A DNA stretch of 64,000 bases from Jannaschia seohaensis (lineage in GTDB: Bacteria > Pseudomonadota > Alphaproteobacteria > Rhodobacterales > Rhodobacteraceae): contig NZ_UETC01000010.1 of the NCBI RefSeq assembly GCF_900116765.1, positions 1-64,000 of the forward strand. Reading direction: 5' to 3'. Within the stretch, counting starts at the first letter, position 1; each line of letters begins with the position of its first letter. The notes beneath the pieces were generated by a model. That model searched no databases. It was not told the origin of the DNA and saw only the letters and a program-made list of their open reading frames with translations. Both the position numbers and the translations under genes were made by a program. Shown piece after piece: positions 8,014 through 16,279 of the stretch.

Positions 8014-9213
8014 TCAGTCCGCCGCGCGCAAGGCGTCGATCGTCGCGAGAGCGATGTCGAGATCCGCGCGCAATGCCGCGTCGCTCGCTTTAAGCGACTC
8101 GATGCGCGTGACCAGCGCCTGGATCGCGGCCAGTGCAACGCCCGTCCCGTCCAGCGACGAGATCCCGGTCTCATCCGCGCCGACGCCGAAGGCCGCATGG
8201 AAGTCCTGCGCCATCGGGCCGATATGGCGTGTGCCTTCCTCGGCGTCGTGGATATAGGTCCATTCCGCGACCGGCAGGGTCGAGACCTTGGCCAGGATGC
8301 TGTCCGCATCCACGGGCTCGATCGCCGTCTTGCGGTTCTTGTCAGACGATTCGGTCAGTGTGCCGTCAATGGTCAGGTTGCCGTTGGAGGCCAGATCGAA
8401 CACCGCGTCCGCCGCGTTGTCGGTCGGGGACAGCAGCATGCTGGCCCCGGCGCTGAACAACCAGTCGTTGCCGTTCTTGTTGTTGATCATGTAGATCTGC
8501 GGCGCGCCCTGGTTCTCCAGCCGGAGCATCTGCTGGGGCCCGTTATCCGTGGTATCCTCGACGTGAAGCTTCGCCGTCGGGCTCGCTAAGCCGACGCCGA
8601 CATTGCCGTCACGGATCGTCAGCATGTTGCTCGGGGCGTCCGGGAAAATCCTGAACGGCAGCTTCGACCCATTCGTGACGTCGCGCACAAAGAAGTTCGT
8701 CTCGTTCCCGGCGAGGTCCCAGGTCTGGGGGGTGAAGCCGCTCGAGCCGTCCTGCTCGAGACGCAGGGTCGGGGTATCCCCGCGAACGGCGTGCAACTCG
8801 ACGACCGGGTTGGCCGTGCCGATCCCGACATCGCCGTCCGACTCGACCACCAGCGCATTCGCTCGCGCCCCGGCTTCGACGATGAATGGACGTCTCCCGG
8901 CTGTCGCGTCCTCGATGGCGAGGAAGCTTGCGCCGCCGTTAGCCGAGTCGTTCGCGACGAGGCGCCAGTCATTGCTCGGGAAGCTGCCAGCGGTCGACGT
9001 GTCGTCGAAGAAGATCCGCAGGTTGTTTTCCTTCAGGATCTGCGTGTCGAAGCCGAAGCTGACGCCGTTGGCGCAGTCGAAGCCCACACAGAGGCTCCCG
9101 TCGACGATCAAGTCGTCGTTGATGACCTGGTCCGCCATAGCACTCGAGGGAAGAACGATCAGTGACAACGCGGCGGCGTTCAGGAGGCTTCTGTTGAATG
9201 AGCGAGTAGACAT
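8014..9213 (-). CDS. Secreted protein with C-terminal S74 self-cleaving chaperone domain (copy 3)
   Basis: A 399-residue protein with a clear signal peptide (NAAALSLIVLPSSAMADQ) and the same plan as copy 2: an N-terminal DDLIVDGSLCVG segment, beta-repeats around VGIGTANPVVELHAV, then the S74 domain with ESSDKNRKTAIEPVD, WTYIHDAEEGTRHIGP and a coiled-coil end. DNA identity with the gene at 6571 is high over long blocks, which points to a recent tandem duplication. The paired cysteines near residue 45 (LCVGFDCANG) are kept in all three copies and could form a disulfide after export. It lies downstream of the type II secretion genes and could be a substrate, but this is inference only. Confidence 0.75.
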   Translation of the reverse strand: MSTRSFNRSLLNAAALSLIVLPSSAMADQVINDDLIVDGSLCVGFDCANGVSFGFDTQILKENNLRIFFDDTSTAGSFPSNDWRLVANDSANGGASFLAIEDATAGRRPFIVEAGARANALVVESDGDVGIGTANPVVELHAVRGDTPTLRLEQDGSSGFTPQTWDLAGNETNFFVRDVTNGSKLPFRIFPDAPSNMLTIRDGNVGVGLASPTAKLHVEDTTDNGPQQMLRLENQGAPQIYMINNKNGNDWLFSAGASMLLSPTDNAADAVFDLASNGNLTIDGTLTESSDKNRKTAIEPVDADSILAKVSTLPVAEWTYIHDAEEGTRHIGPMAQDFHAAFGVGADETGISSLDGTGVALAAIQALVTRIESLKASDAALRADLDIALATIDALRAAD

Positions 9214-9285
9214 GGCGGTTGAGCCTCATGCGGAAGGGAACCGAGGCGCCGAGGACCGGCGCAAACTGGCCGACTTATGAAGGTT

Positions 9286-9314
9286 ACCGTAAGTTAATTT
9301 TTATTCACACTCAA
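9286..9314 (-). promoter_or_regulatory. Candidate sigma-70 promoter for S74 copy 3
   Basis: TTGAGT at 9309-9314, a 17-bp AT-rich spacer and TACGGT at 9286-9291. It shares TTGAG-N13-TAACTTA with the promoter of copy 2. Confidence 0.45.
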
Positions 9315-9341
9315 GATATTCTCGCCTCGGATATAGCCGGT

Positions 9342-9361
9342 CCGGGCGAGTCGCCGCCCGG
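9342..9361 (-). terminator. Hairpin downstream of the 9376-9789 gene
   Basis: A 7-bp CCGGGCG/CGCCCGG stem with a 6-base loop begins about 15 bases past the stop codon on the minus strand. No clear T run follows. Confidence 0.4.
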
Positions 9362-9375
9362 GCCGCGATGTCCGG

Positions 9376-9789
9376 TCACTCCTCGACGATCGTCTCCGGC
9401 TGCACGATCACGCCGCGCGAGACGACGAATTGCCCGCTGGTGTAGAACGGGACGGCGATGGTATCGCGCGCGTTCTCTCCCCGCCCGTTATCGATCGGGT
9501 TCTTGATCTTCTCTTCCTTGTCGGTGGCCGCACTCAACTCGTAGCGCCAGACGCCGTCCAGCACCTCCGTGCCGGTGAGTTGGAAGACCGGCGTTCCAGA
9601 CTCGGCCTCCACCAGGTGATAGGTCCCGTCGGGGGCGACGATCCGCATCTGGGCGTTTCTCAGACCGATCCAGTTCTCGAACCAGATCGCGTTCGAGTTG
9701 TTCTGCTGCACCGGCTGCGGCGCTTGCGCGGCGGCGGGCGCGACGAGCCCCAGGGCCAGAACGGCGGCGAGGGTCACGGCATGTCTCAT
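9376..9789 (-). CDS. Small periplasmic protein of unknown function
   Basis: A 137-residue protein starting with a Sec signal peptide (VTLAAVLALGLVAPAAAQA). The mature part has no cysteine and no motif I recognise; it is rich in beta-forming stretches (MRIVAPDGTYHLVEAE, VWRYELSAATDKEE) and ends in several acidic residues (PETIVEE). It follows the two SEL1-repeat genes on the same strand with a 51-base gap, so it may be the last gene of a gspO-SEL1-SEL1 transcript. A hairpin follows the stop. Function is not assigned. Confidence 0.6.
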   Translation of the reverse strand: MRHAVTLAAVLALGLVAPAAAQAPQPVQQNNSNAIWFENWIGLRNAQMRIVAPDGTYHLVEAESGTPVFQLTGTEVLDGVWRYELSAATDKEEKIKNPIDNGRGENARDTIAVPFYTSGQFVVSRGVIVQPETIVEE

Positions 9790-9840
9790 CGGTCTCTCCT
9801 CTCGTCTTCGGGTCGTCTCATCTGAGCACGCTTCGGCCGC

Positions 9841-10977
9841 TCACTCCAGCCGCGCCATCGCGCGCGACTGGGCCTCGGCGATCTGCTCGTTCGTGGGCCG
9901 CTTGCCGAAGGCCAGGGCCAGCGCGGCCGTGTCGGTCCCCGCCCGCTGCGCCAGAAGCAGCCACATCTGCCCCAGCACGAAGTCCTGCGGAACGCCGAGC
10001 CCAAGGAAATAGAGGCGCCCGAGATTTGCCATCGACGGCCCATGCCCGGCCTCGGCGGCGGCGCGGAACAGCGTCGCGGCCTCTCGCAGCGCCGCGAAGT
10101 CGCCTTGCTCCGCCAGCAGGAGCGCAAGCTGATATTCGGCGATCGGGTCCCCGGCCTGGGCGCTCTGCCGGAGGCTGTCCAGCGCGTCCGGCAGAACCGG
10201 CAGCAGGCGCGGATCCCGCGTGAGGCCCGGATCGGACCCGGCGACCGGGCCGGCGGCGCCCATCCGGTAGAGCTCCGCCGCGCGGGCCTCGTCGACGGCG
10301 GTGCCGAACCCGTTCTCATACATCACGCCGAGATTGGTCATGGCCTGGCGCGACCCGGCCTCGGCGGCTTCGGTGAACAGCGCGAACGCCTTGGCGTAGT
10401 CCTGCGCGACGCCGTCGCCACGGACATAGAGCAGTCCCAGATTGTTCGTCGCGCGCATGTCCCCGGCGGCCGAGGCGGCCTCATAGCGCAGACGGGCCGC
10501 CGCGGGATCCTGGGCCACGCCGCGCCCGTCCTGGAGCAATACGCCAAGGCTGGTCATCGAGGGGACGTGACCAGTCTCGGCGGCGCGCGCATAAAGCTCC
10601 GCCGCGCGGGCGGGGTCGTCTGCCTCCAGCACGGTCGCGTAATCGTGCAGATGCTCCGGCTGGCCCGCCTCGGCGGCGGAGGCAAACCAGCGCAGCGCCG
10701 CCGCCCGGTCCTGCGGGACGCCAAGCCCGTCATGCAGCATCTGTCCGAGGCGGTTCTGCGCCGCCGGATCGCCCGCGGCGGCCGCGGCGCGGAGCAACTC
10801 GGCGGCGCGGGCATAATTGGGCAGCAGACCGTCGCCGCTCAGCAGCCGCTCGGCCAAGGCACGCTGGGCGGCGGGAACCCCCTCGTCCGCGGCCCGCTCC
10901 AACTCCGACAGGCTGCCTTGCGCCAGGGCCGCGCCTCCGATCGAAAGGGCGGCGAGGCAGAGCGCCGCACGGATCAT
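9841..10977 (-). CDS. Periplasmic SEL1-repeat (TPR-like) protein
   Basis: A 378-residue protein with a signal peptide (ALCLAALSIGGAALAQG) followed by about eight SEL1 repeats of roughly 36 residues, each with the A..LG.(M/L)...G.GV.QD..A.A..(W/L)...AAEAG pattern (for example LGQMLHDGLGVPQDRAAALRW and LGVMYENGFGTAVDEARAAEL). SEL1 arrays are adaptor scaffolds; no catalytic domain is seen. The ATG at 10977 overlaps the stop of the preceding SEL1 gene (ATGA), so the pair is translationally coupled. The frame stays open further upstream, but only this start gives an export signal. The partner protein is unknown; its position next to the secretion genes suggests an envelope role. Confidence 0.75.
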   Translation of the reverse strand: MIRAALCLAALSIGGAALAQGSLSELERAADEGVPAAQRALAERLLSGDGLLPNYARAAELLRAAAAAGDPAAQNRLGQMLHDGLGVPQDRAAALRWFASAAEAGQPEHLHDYATVLEADDPARAAELYARAAETGHVPSMTSLGVLLQDGRGVAQDPAAARLRYEAASAAGDMRATNNLGLLYVRGDGVAQDYAKAFALFTEAAEAGSRQAMTNLGVMYENGFGTAVDEARAAELYRMGAAGPVAGSDPGLTRDPRLLPVLPDALDSLRQSAQAGDPIAEYQLALLLAEQGDFAALREAATLFRAAAEAGHGPSMANLGRLYFLGLGVPQDFVLGQMWLLLAQRAGTDTAALALAFGKRPTNEQIAEAQSRAMARLE

Positions 10978-12476
10978 TGCGAGGCCCCGCTCAGCCCCTC
11001 GGGCGGGGCGGCCGTCTGGAAGAACACGCGGGCGGCCGCCTGCGCCTCGGCGACCTGCTCGGGCGTCATCAGCGCCCCGAGCGTCTCGCGCAGCTGGGCC
11101 GCCTCCGCATGGCCGCTCGTGGCGGCGACGTTCAGCCATTTATGCGCGGCCACATAGTCGATCTCGACGCCTTCCCCGCGGGAAAAGGCGAGCGCCAGCA
11201 GATGCTGCGCGGCCACGTCCCCGGCCTCGGCCGCCGCCGTCAGCAGTGGCACCGCGCGCTCGGGCGTGCCGTCCTCCCGCAGCAGGCGCGCATAGGCCGT
11301 CTGCGCCGGGCGCAGGCCGTCCTCGGCCTGCCGGTCGAGCCAGGCGCGCGCGCCCGCATCGCCGTCCCGCGCCGCCATCAGCGTCCAGTCCACCGCGAGA
11401 TGCGGCGGCACCCAGGCATCGAGCGCGCCTTGGCCGGTCAGCACGCCGAGCCGGATCGCCCCGCGCGGGTCTCCCTGCTCGAAGGCCGTGCGATAGAGCT
11501 GCGCGGCGGTCTTGAGATCCGCTTCCACCCCGCGCCCGGCCTCGACGTAATTCGCGAGCGCATAGGTCGCGCGGGCCAGCCCGGCATCGGAGGCGCGGGA
11601 GTACCATTGCACCGCCAGCGCGTCGTTCCGGGGGGCATCCTGAAACCCGCCATAGGCCAGCGCGAGGTTCTGCATCGCGCTGCGATCCCCCGCCTCTGCG
11701 GCGGAGGTCAGCCATCGGATCGCCTCGGTGGGGTTGGGGGGCGTGTCCTCGCGGCCCATCAGCAGACGCGTCCCGAGTTCCCGCTGCGCCACGACGCCGC
11801 CCGCATCGGCCGCGCGGCGCAGCCAGCGCATGCCCTCCTCCGGCGTTCCCTCGATCAGAGCGAGGCCCAGGCGGGTCTGCGCTTCGGGGAGCCCGGCATC
11901 GGCCGCCCGCCGCAGCCAGCGCTCGGCTTCCGCCGGATCGGCGTCCGGCCCTTCGCTGAAGATGCGCCCCAACTCCAGGGCGGCGGGCGCATAGCCCCCC
12001 TCCGCCGCGCCGGTCAGCAACTCCAGCGCCCGCGCCCGGTCGGCCTCGACGCCGGTTCCACCGAGATAGAGCAGGCCCAGATAATAGGCGGCTTCGGTCC
12101 CACCGGCCTCGGCCACGGGGGCCAGGATCGCGGCGGCCCGCGCGGGGTCGCGGGCCACGCCGGCGCTTGGTCCGGTCAGCAGGATCCGGGCCAGCGTGGT
12201 CGCGGCGGGCTCCGACCCGGCGTCGGCCGCGCGAGCGATCCATTGCAGACCCTCCTCCCGTTGCAGCGCGCCACCCTGGCCCTGGTAGAGCAGGGCGCCG
12301 AAGCGGAACATGACGCCCGGGTCGTCCCCGCTCTCGGCCAAGGGGGCCAGCGCCGCGCGCGCCCCGGCGAAGTCTCCGCGGGTCAGCATGTCCGCGATCT
12401 CGGAGGGAAGGGTCTGCGCCGAAACCGGCGCCGCCAGCCACAAGGCCAGCAAGGCGGGCAGGGAAAGACGGGGCAT
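10974..12476 (-). CDS. Periplasmic SEL1-repeat protein (larger paralogue)
   Basis: A 500-residue protein with a signal peptide (PALLALWLAAPVSAQT) and ten or more SEL1 repeats through to the C-terminus (LGLLYLGGTGVEADRARALEL, LALAFSRGEGVEIDYVAAHKW). The last repeat is followed by a MTPEQVAEAQ helix, which is common at the end of SEL1 proteins. It overlaps the start of the second SEL1 gene by four bases and lies 53 bases downstream of the prepilin peptidase gene on the same strand, so gspO and both SEL1 genes may be one transcript. It likely acts as a protein-protein scaffold in the periplasm. No enzymatic motif is visible. Confidence 0.75.
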   Translation of the reverse strand: MPRLSLPALLALWLAAPVSAQTLPSEIADMLTRGDFAGARAALAPLAESGDDPGVMFRFGALLYQGQGGALQREEGLQWIARAADAGSEPAATTLARILLTGPSAGVARDPARAAAILAPVAEAGGTEAAYYLGLLYLGGTGVEADRARALELLTGAAEGGYAPAALELGRIFSEGPDADPAEAERWLRRAADAGLPEAQTRLGLALIEGTPEEGMRWLRRAADAGGVVAQRELGTRLLMGREDTPPNPTEAIRWLTSAAEAGDRSAMQNLALAYGGFQDAPRNDALAVQWYSRASDAGLARATYALANYVEAGRGVEADLKTAAQLYRTAFEQGDPRGAIRLGVLTGQGALDAWVPPHLAVDWTLMAARDGDAGARAWLDRQAEDGLRPAQTAYARLLREDGTPERAVPLLTAAAEAGDVAAQHLLALAFSRGEGVEIDYVAAHKWLNVAATSGHAEAAQLRETLGALMTPEQVAEAQAAARVFFQTAAPPEGLSGASQ

Positions 12477-12529
12477 GAAAACGGGTCCGGTCGGTCTGGA
12501 AGCGGGGCTTCATGAACCCGCATTCTCGC

Positions 12530-13282
12530 TCAGATCGCAAGGCCCCCCGCCCGCAAAAGCCAAAGAAGCGACCCGGCCGCACAAAGCGCGGCGCCGAAGG
12601 GCAGGGGCCGTGTCCCCTCCAGCGGCCCGCGCGTCAGTAGCACGGCCGCCAGGGCCAGCGCGGCCCCGATTAGCGTCAGCAGCGGCAAATCGAGCGGGCC
12701 GGAGAAGGCGCCGAGCCCCGCCATCAGCTTCACGTCCCCCAGGCCGAGCCCCTCGCGCCCCCGCAGGCGGGCATAGCCGGCTCGGAGCGCGAGGAACGCC
12801 CCGCTTCCCAGCAGCGCCCCGAGCAAGGCCGGGCCAAGGCCCAGCCCGCCAGGCAGCAGCGCGATGCCCAGCGCCACCACCAGCAGCAGCGCGGTCAGCG
12901 GGTCGGGCAGGCGCATCCAGGTGAGATCGGCCGCCGCCAACGCCAGCAGTAGCCAGAGCCAGAGCGCCGAGAGCCCCATCTGCGCGGCCCCTCCTCCGGC
13001 GAGCACGGCCAGCCCCGCGACCCCTAGCGCCCCGATCTCCAGCAGAAGCGTCGTGCCCGGGATCGCCGCGCCGCAGTGACGGCATCGCCCTCGCGCCGCG
13101 AGATAGGACAGGATCGGCACCAGATCCCGCCCGCTCAGGACGGTGCCGCAGGCGCGGCAGCGCGAGCGCGCCGCGACCACGTCCTCGCCGCGGGGCAGCC
13201 GGTCCACCAACACCGCCAGAAAAGATCCGATGGCAGGGCCAGCCAGGATCAACAGCGTTGCGAGGAAGACATCGGCTTGCAT
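12530..13282 (-). CDS. gspO: Type II secretion prepilin peptidase GspO (A24 family)
   Basis: A 250-residue inner-membrane aspartic protease that would cleave the leader peptides of GspG-K and methylate the new N-terminus. The cytosolic zinc loop has C42/C45 (CRAC) and C67/C70 (CRHC). The two catalytic aspartates are D119 (AADLTWMRLPD) and D183 (GLGDVKLM), both in the expected contexts. Six to eight hydrophobic segments fill the rest. It is divergent from gspG with 85 bases between them. All five pseudopilins that would be its substrates are encoded beside it, which supports the assignment over a general type IV PilD. Confidence 0.88.
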   Translation of the reverse strand: MQADVFLATLLILAGPAIGSFLAVLVDRLPRGEDVVAARSRCRACGTVLSGRDLVPILSYLAARGRCRHCGAAIPGTTLLLEIGALGVAGLAVLAGGGAAQMGLSALWLWLLLALAAADLTWMRLPDPLTALLLVVALGIALLPGGLGLGPALLGALLGSGAFLALRAGYARLRGREGLGLGDVKLMAGLGAFSGPLDLPLLTLIGAALALAAVLLTRGPLEGTRPLPFGAALCAAGSLLWLLRAGGLAI

Positions 13283-13310
13283 CCCCCGTGCCTCGCCCGG
13301 GCGGACGCGA

Positions 13311-13340
13311 TGGACAAGTCCGAAGACCGCGCCCTATCCT
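13311..13340 (+). promoter_or_regulatory. Candidate promoter of the gspGHIJKLM operon
   Basis: TGGACA at 13311-13316, an 18-bp spacer and TATCCT at 13335-13340, ending 27 bases before the gspG start. It matches sigma-70 only moderately. Confidence 0.3.
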
Positions 13341-13367
13341 TTACCCGCACCTGCGGAGCCGCCCCGA

Positions 13368-13820
13368 ATGACCGACCCGATGCGCCACGCCCGACCGTCC
13401 CGCGATGCCGGGTTTTCCTTGCTCGAACTGATGGTCGTGGTGGTCATCCTGTCGATCCTGGCCCTGGTCATCGTGCCGCGCGTGATCGACCGGCCTGATC
13501 AGGCGCGCGCCGCCCGGGCGCAATCGGACATCGCCGCCATCTCCAGCGCCCTGGAGCTCTACCGCCTGGACAACCTGCGCTATCCGACGACGGAGCAAGG
13601 GCTTTCCGCCCTGGTCACCCGCCCGAGCACCGACCCGATTCCCCCGAATTACGCCGCCAGCGGCTATCTCGATCGTTTGCCGGTCGATCCCTGGGGCACA
13701 CCTTACCAATACCTCTTCCCCGGCGTGCGGGGCCCCTACGACGTGTTCACCTACGGTGCGGACGGTGTGACCGGCGGGACAGGCGCGAACGCGGATCTTG
13801 GGTCATGGGCGGCGGAGTGA
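13368..13820 (+). CDS. gspG: Type II secretion major pseudopilin GspG
   Basis: A 150-residue major pseudopilin of the secretion piston. The leader ends at G15 and the mature protein starts FSLLELMVVVVILSIL, with glutamate at the +5 position. The C-terminal half has the family signature YPTTEQGLSALV...DPWGTPYQY...DVFTYGADG, including the usual calcium-loop region near the end. The ATG at 13368 is used; an in-frame ATG at 13380 is an alternative that leaves a shorter leader. First gene of the gspGHIJKLM operon; it overlaps gspH by 16 bases. Confidence 0.92.
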   Translation: MTDPMRHARPSRDAGFSLLELMVVVVILSILALVIVPRVIDRPDQARAARAQSDIAAISSALELYRLDNLRYPTTEQGLSALVTRPSTDPIPPNYAASGYLDRLPVDPWGTPYQYLFPGVRGPYDVFTYGADGVTGGTGANADLGSWAAE

Positions 13821-14269
13821 CCGGGCGCGAGGCCGGCTTCTCGCTGATCGAACTGGTCGTCGTCGTCGCCGTTCTGTCGGTCGTCGCCGTTGGTGCGGGG
13901 CTGGCGGTCGGGCGCGGCAGCGACGGGGCCACGGCCGACGCGCAGCGCTTCGCGCGCCTGGTCGAGGTGGCTCGCGCCAGCGCCGTGATCGGCCGCCAGC
14001 CCGAGGGCCTGTTCGTCACGGCGACGGAGCTGCGCCGGGCGGCCTGGGTCGACGGGGCCTGGCAGCCCTCCGAGCGGGGCTTGCGCTGGCGCGACGACGT
14101 ATTGCTGCGGCTGGAGACGCCCCGGCCGGGGCCGGCTGTGCCTCATCTGGTCTTTCTGCCGGACGGGAGCGGCACCGCATTCGAGATCGCCTTCGCCCCG
14201 CAACCCACGGGCCGCCGCGCCCGTTGCCGCGGCGATGGGGCCGGGCCGATGAGATGCGACGCGGGCTAG
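13805..14269 (+). CDS. gspH: Type II secretion minor pseudopilin GspH
   Basis: A 154-residue minor pseudopilin. The prepilin leader is MGGGVTGREAG, and the mature end FSLIELVVVVAVLSVV has Glu at +5. The globular part shows the GspH-like order (ARLVEVARASAVIGRQPEGLFV, then WRDDVLLRLE and VPHLVFLPDGSGTAFEI). The coding region starts inside the end of gspG. The next good pseudopilin start (gspI) is 83 bases past the stop, the only real gap in this operon. Confidence 0.82.
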   Translation: MGGGVTGREAGFSLIELVVVVAVLSVVAVGAGLAVGRGSDGATADAQRFARLVEVARASAVIGRQPEGLFVTATELRRAAWVDGAWQPSERGLRWRDDVLLRLETPRPGPAVPHLVFLPDGSGTAFEIAFAPQPTGRRARCRGDGAGPMRCDAG

Positions 14270-14352
14270 TGCGCGCCGCCGATCCCCGGCGCTTTTGGGG
14301 GCCCAGGCGTCCTATGCGCGGCGAAGAGGGCGGCCCGCTTCGGGCAGACGGC

Positions 14353-14718
14353 ATGACGCGGCGGCAGCGGCTAGGGAGCGACGCCGGCCTGACCCTGCTG
14401 GAACTGGCCGTTGCCGTGCTGATTCTGTCGCTCGCCAGCCTCGCCGCCTTGCGCGCCGCCGATCAGGCGCGCCTGTCCATCGGCGGCGCGCAGGAGCGGA
14501 CGCTGGCGCAGCTGGCCGCCGACAACCGAGCCGAGATTCTGGGCCTGCCCGGGGCGGGCGCGCTGCCCGACCGGGTGCGGCTCGGCGGCCGGGATATCCT
14601 GCTGGAGGTGACGCGGCTGCCCACGGCAGGCGGTCTGATCGAGGCGACCGTGACCGCCCGCATCCCGGGCGGCGCAGGCGCGCAGGCGGTCGCCTATCTT
14701 CTGCCCGGCCTGCCGTGA
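14353..14718 (+). CDS. gspI: Type II secretion minor pseudopilin GspI
   Basis: A 121-residue minor pseudopilin. Upstream ATGs at 14254 and 14314 are in frame, but the ATG at 14353 gives a normal 12-residue leader ending in G, followed by LTLLELAVAVLILSLAS with Glu at +5. The body contains ERTLAQLAADNRAEI, typical of GspI (the QxxAxxxAxxxxE region). It caps the pseudopilus with GspJ and GspK. It overlaps gspJ by one base (TGATG). Confidence 0.83.
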   Translation: MTRRQRLGSDAGLTLLELAVAVLILSLASLAALRAADQARLSIGGAQERTLAQLAADNRAEILGLPGAGALPDRVRLGGRDILLEVTRLPTAGGLIEATVTARIPGGAGAQAVAYLLPGLP

Positions 14719-15359
14719 TGCGGCGGGATGCGGGCCTGACGCTGATCGAGTTGGTCGTCGCGATGGCGCTCTTCTCGCTCGTCGCCGTGATGGGCTTGCA
14801 GGCGCTGACCGGAACCCTGCGCCTGTCGGAGCGGCTCACCGAGATCGACGAGGGAACGGGCGAGATCGCCCTCGCCGTCGCGCTGATCCGGGGGGATCTG
14901 GAGCATCTCGTGCCCATCGCCTTCTCCGCGCCCGAAGGCGGTCCGCGCGCGCCCGTTGATCTGGTCCGGGGCGTCATCGGGCTGTCGCTCGCGGGACAGG
15001 CGGCGCTCAGCCCGTCCCACACCGACCGCCGCCGCGCGGAATGGGGGCTGCGCCCCGATGGTGTGCTGACCCGCGCGGCCTGGCCGACCCTGGTCCCGGC
15101 CGAGGCCGCGCAGCGCGGCCCGGAGGCGGCGGTTCTGGCCGATGTCACGGCGCTGCGGCTGCGGACTTTCTGGCCGGAGGTCGGCTGGGTCGAGGGCGCG
15201 GCGCCGCCGCTGGCTGGCGCCCCACCCCCGCCCGAACGGGACGGGGACAACAGCGGACCCGCCCCGGCCTTCCTCGCCGCGGATCTGCCGCTGGCGGTCG
15301 AGATCGTCATCGAAAGCCCGCGCCACGGAACCTTACGCGTCGTGGAGCGCTTGCGATGA
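14718..15359 (+). CDS. gspJ: Type II secretion minor pseudopilin GspJ
   Basis: A 213-residue minor pseudopilin with a very short leader (MRRDAG) and mature start LTLIELVVAMALFSLVAV with Glu at +5. Family features include LIRGDLEHLVP and LRTFWPEVGW; the C-terminal PLAVEIVIE...GTLRVVERL strand pair is also GspJ-like. A proline-rich loop (PPLAGAPPPPERDGD) is inserted before it. It forms the tip complex with GspI and GspK. The start overlaps the gspI stop and its own stop overlaps the gspK start, so translation is coupled. Confidence 0.85.
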   Translation: MRRDAGLTLIELVVAMALFSLVAVMGLQALTGTLRLSERLTEIDEGTGEIALAVALIRGDLEHLVPIAFSAPEGGPRAPVDLVRGVIGLSLAGQAALSPSHTDRRRAEWGLRPDGVLTRAAWPTLVPAEAAQRGPEAAVLADVTALRLRTFWPEVGWVEGAAPPLAGAPPPPERDGDNSGPAPAFLAADLPLAVEIVIESPRHGTLRVVERLR

Positions 15360-16279
15360 GGCGCGACGCGGGCTTTGTCCTCATCAACGCGCTGATCCTG
15401 GTGGCGGCCATGTCCGCCGCCGCCGTCCTGCTGCTGTCGCGCGCCGAGAGCAGCCGCATGCGCCTCGACGCCGCCCGCGAGGCGCGGGTTCTGACCGCCA
15501 ATCTCGACGCCTTCGAGGCGCTGGCCCGCGCACGTCTGCAAGCCGACCGCAGCGAGGGGGCGCTCGACACGCCCCGCGACAGTTGGGCGCAGCCGGTCGC
15601 GGAGGCGCCCTTGGCGCAAGGCACCGTCTCGGGCGGGATCGAGGACATGCAGGGGCGGTTCGACCTGAACCGCCTCGCCGCGCCAGACGATACCGAGGCG
15701 CCCGAAGTGCTGCGCCGCCTCTTCGCGCGGCTCGCCCTCTCGCCGCTCCAGGCCGACGCGGTGCAGGCCTTCCTCTCGCCTGCCGGCCCGTCCAATAGCG
15801 CAGTCTATGCGCGGCTGGAGCCGCCCGTCTATCCCACCGGCGGCAGCCTCGTGCTGCTGGACCAGCTGGCCACCCTGCCGGAGCTAGACGCCGAGTCGCT
15901 GGACCGTCTCCGCCCCTATGTCACCGTGCTGCCCAGCGGCGGGCCGGTGAACGTGAACACGGCCGAGCCGCTCCTGCTGGAGGTGCTGTTCCCGCAGGTC
16001 GCACCCGCTCTGATCGACCGCATCGCCGCGCGCCGCCGGACCGAGCCTTTCGCCTCGGTCGAGGCGTTCTTTGCCGCGCTCGGGCTTCCGATCGACCCGG
16101 AGATCGAAGGCGCCGTGGATCCGGCGGGCTTTGCCGTGTCGTCGACGATGTTCCTTGCCCAGGGCGTCGCGCGCCTGGAGGACCGGTCCGCCGAACGGCG
16201 CACCGTGCTAGAACGCAGGCGCCCGGGCTTTCCGCCCGAGATCGCCTGGCGCGTCACCCGCTTCGAGGCGCCGCGGTGA
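15356..16279 (+). CDS. gspK: Type II secretion minor pseudopilin GspK
   Basis: A 307-residue tip pseudopilin. The leader MRRDAG is followed by FVLINALILVAAMSAAAV; the +5 residue is Asn instead of Glu, as expected for GspK, which normally lacks that glutamate. The large globular domain contains the signature GGIEDMQGRFDLNRL and a later VNVNTAEPLLLEVLFP with a helix-hairpin-helix-like region, both diagnostic of GspK. Overlaps on both sides (ATGA with gspJ, GTGA with gspL) place it in the middle of a tight operon. Confidence 0.9.
   Translation: MRRDAGFVLINALILVAAMSAAAVLLLSRAESSRMRLDAAREARVLTANLDAFEALARARLQADRSEGALDTPRDSWAQPVAEAPLAQGTVSGGIEDMQGRFDLNRLAAPDDTEAPEVLRRLFARLALSPLQADAVQAFLSPAGPSNSAVYARLEPPVYPTGGSLVLLDQLATLPELDAESLDRLRPYVTVLPSGGPVNVNTAEPLLLEVLFPQVAPALIDRIAARRRTEPFASVEAFFAALGLPIDPEIEGAVDPAGFAVSSTMFLAQGVARLEDRSAERRTVLERRRPGFPPEIAWRVTRFEAPR

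Noticed and set aside
5262-9213. Prophage or tail-fibre remnant suggested by the S74 domains
   Set aside because: No capsid, portal, terminase, integrase or attachment site is nearby, and all three proteins have Sec signal peptides.
13798-14718. A single 306-residue protein covering gspH and gspI
   Set aside because: The first half is gspH read in another frame; a normal prepilin leader for gspI starts at 14353.
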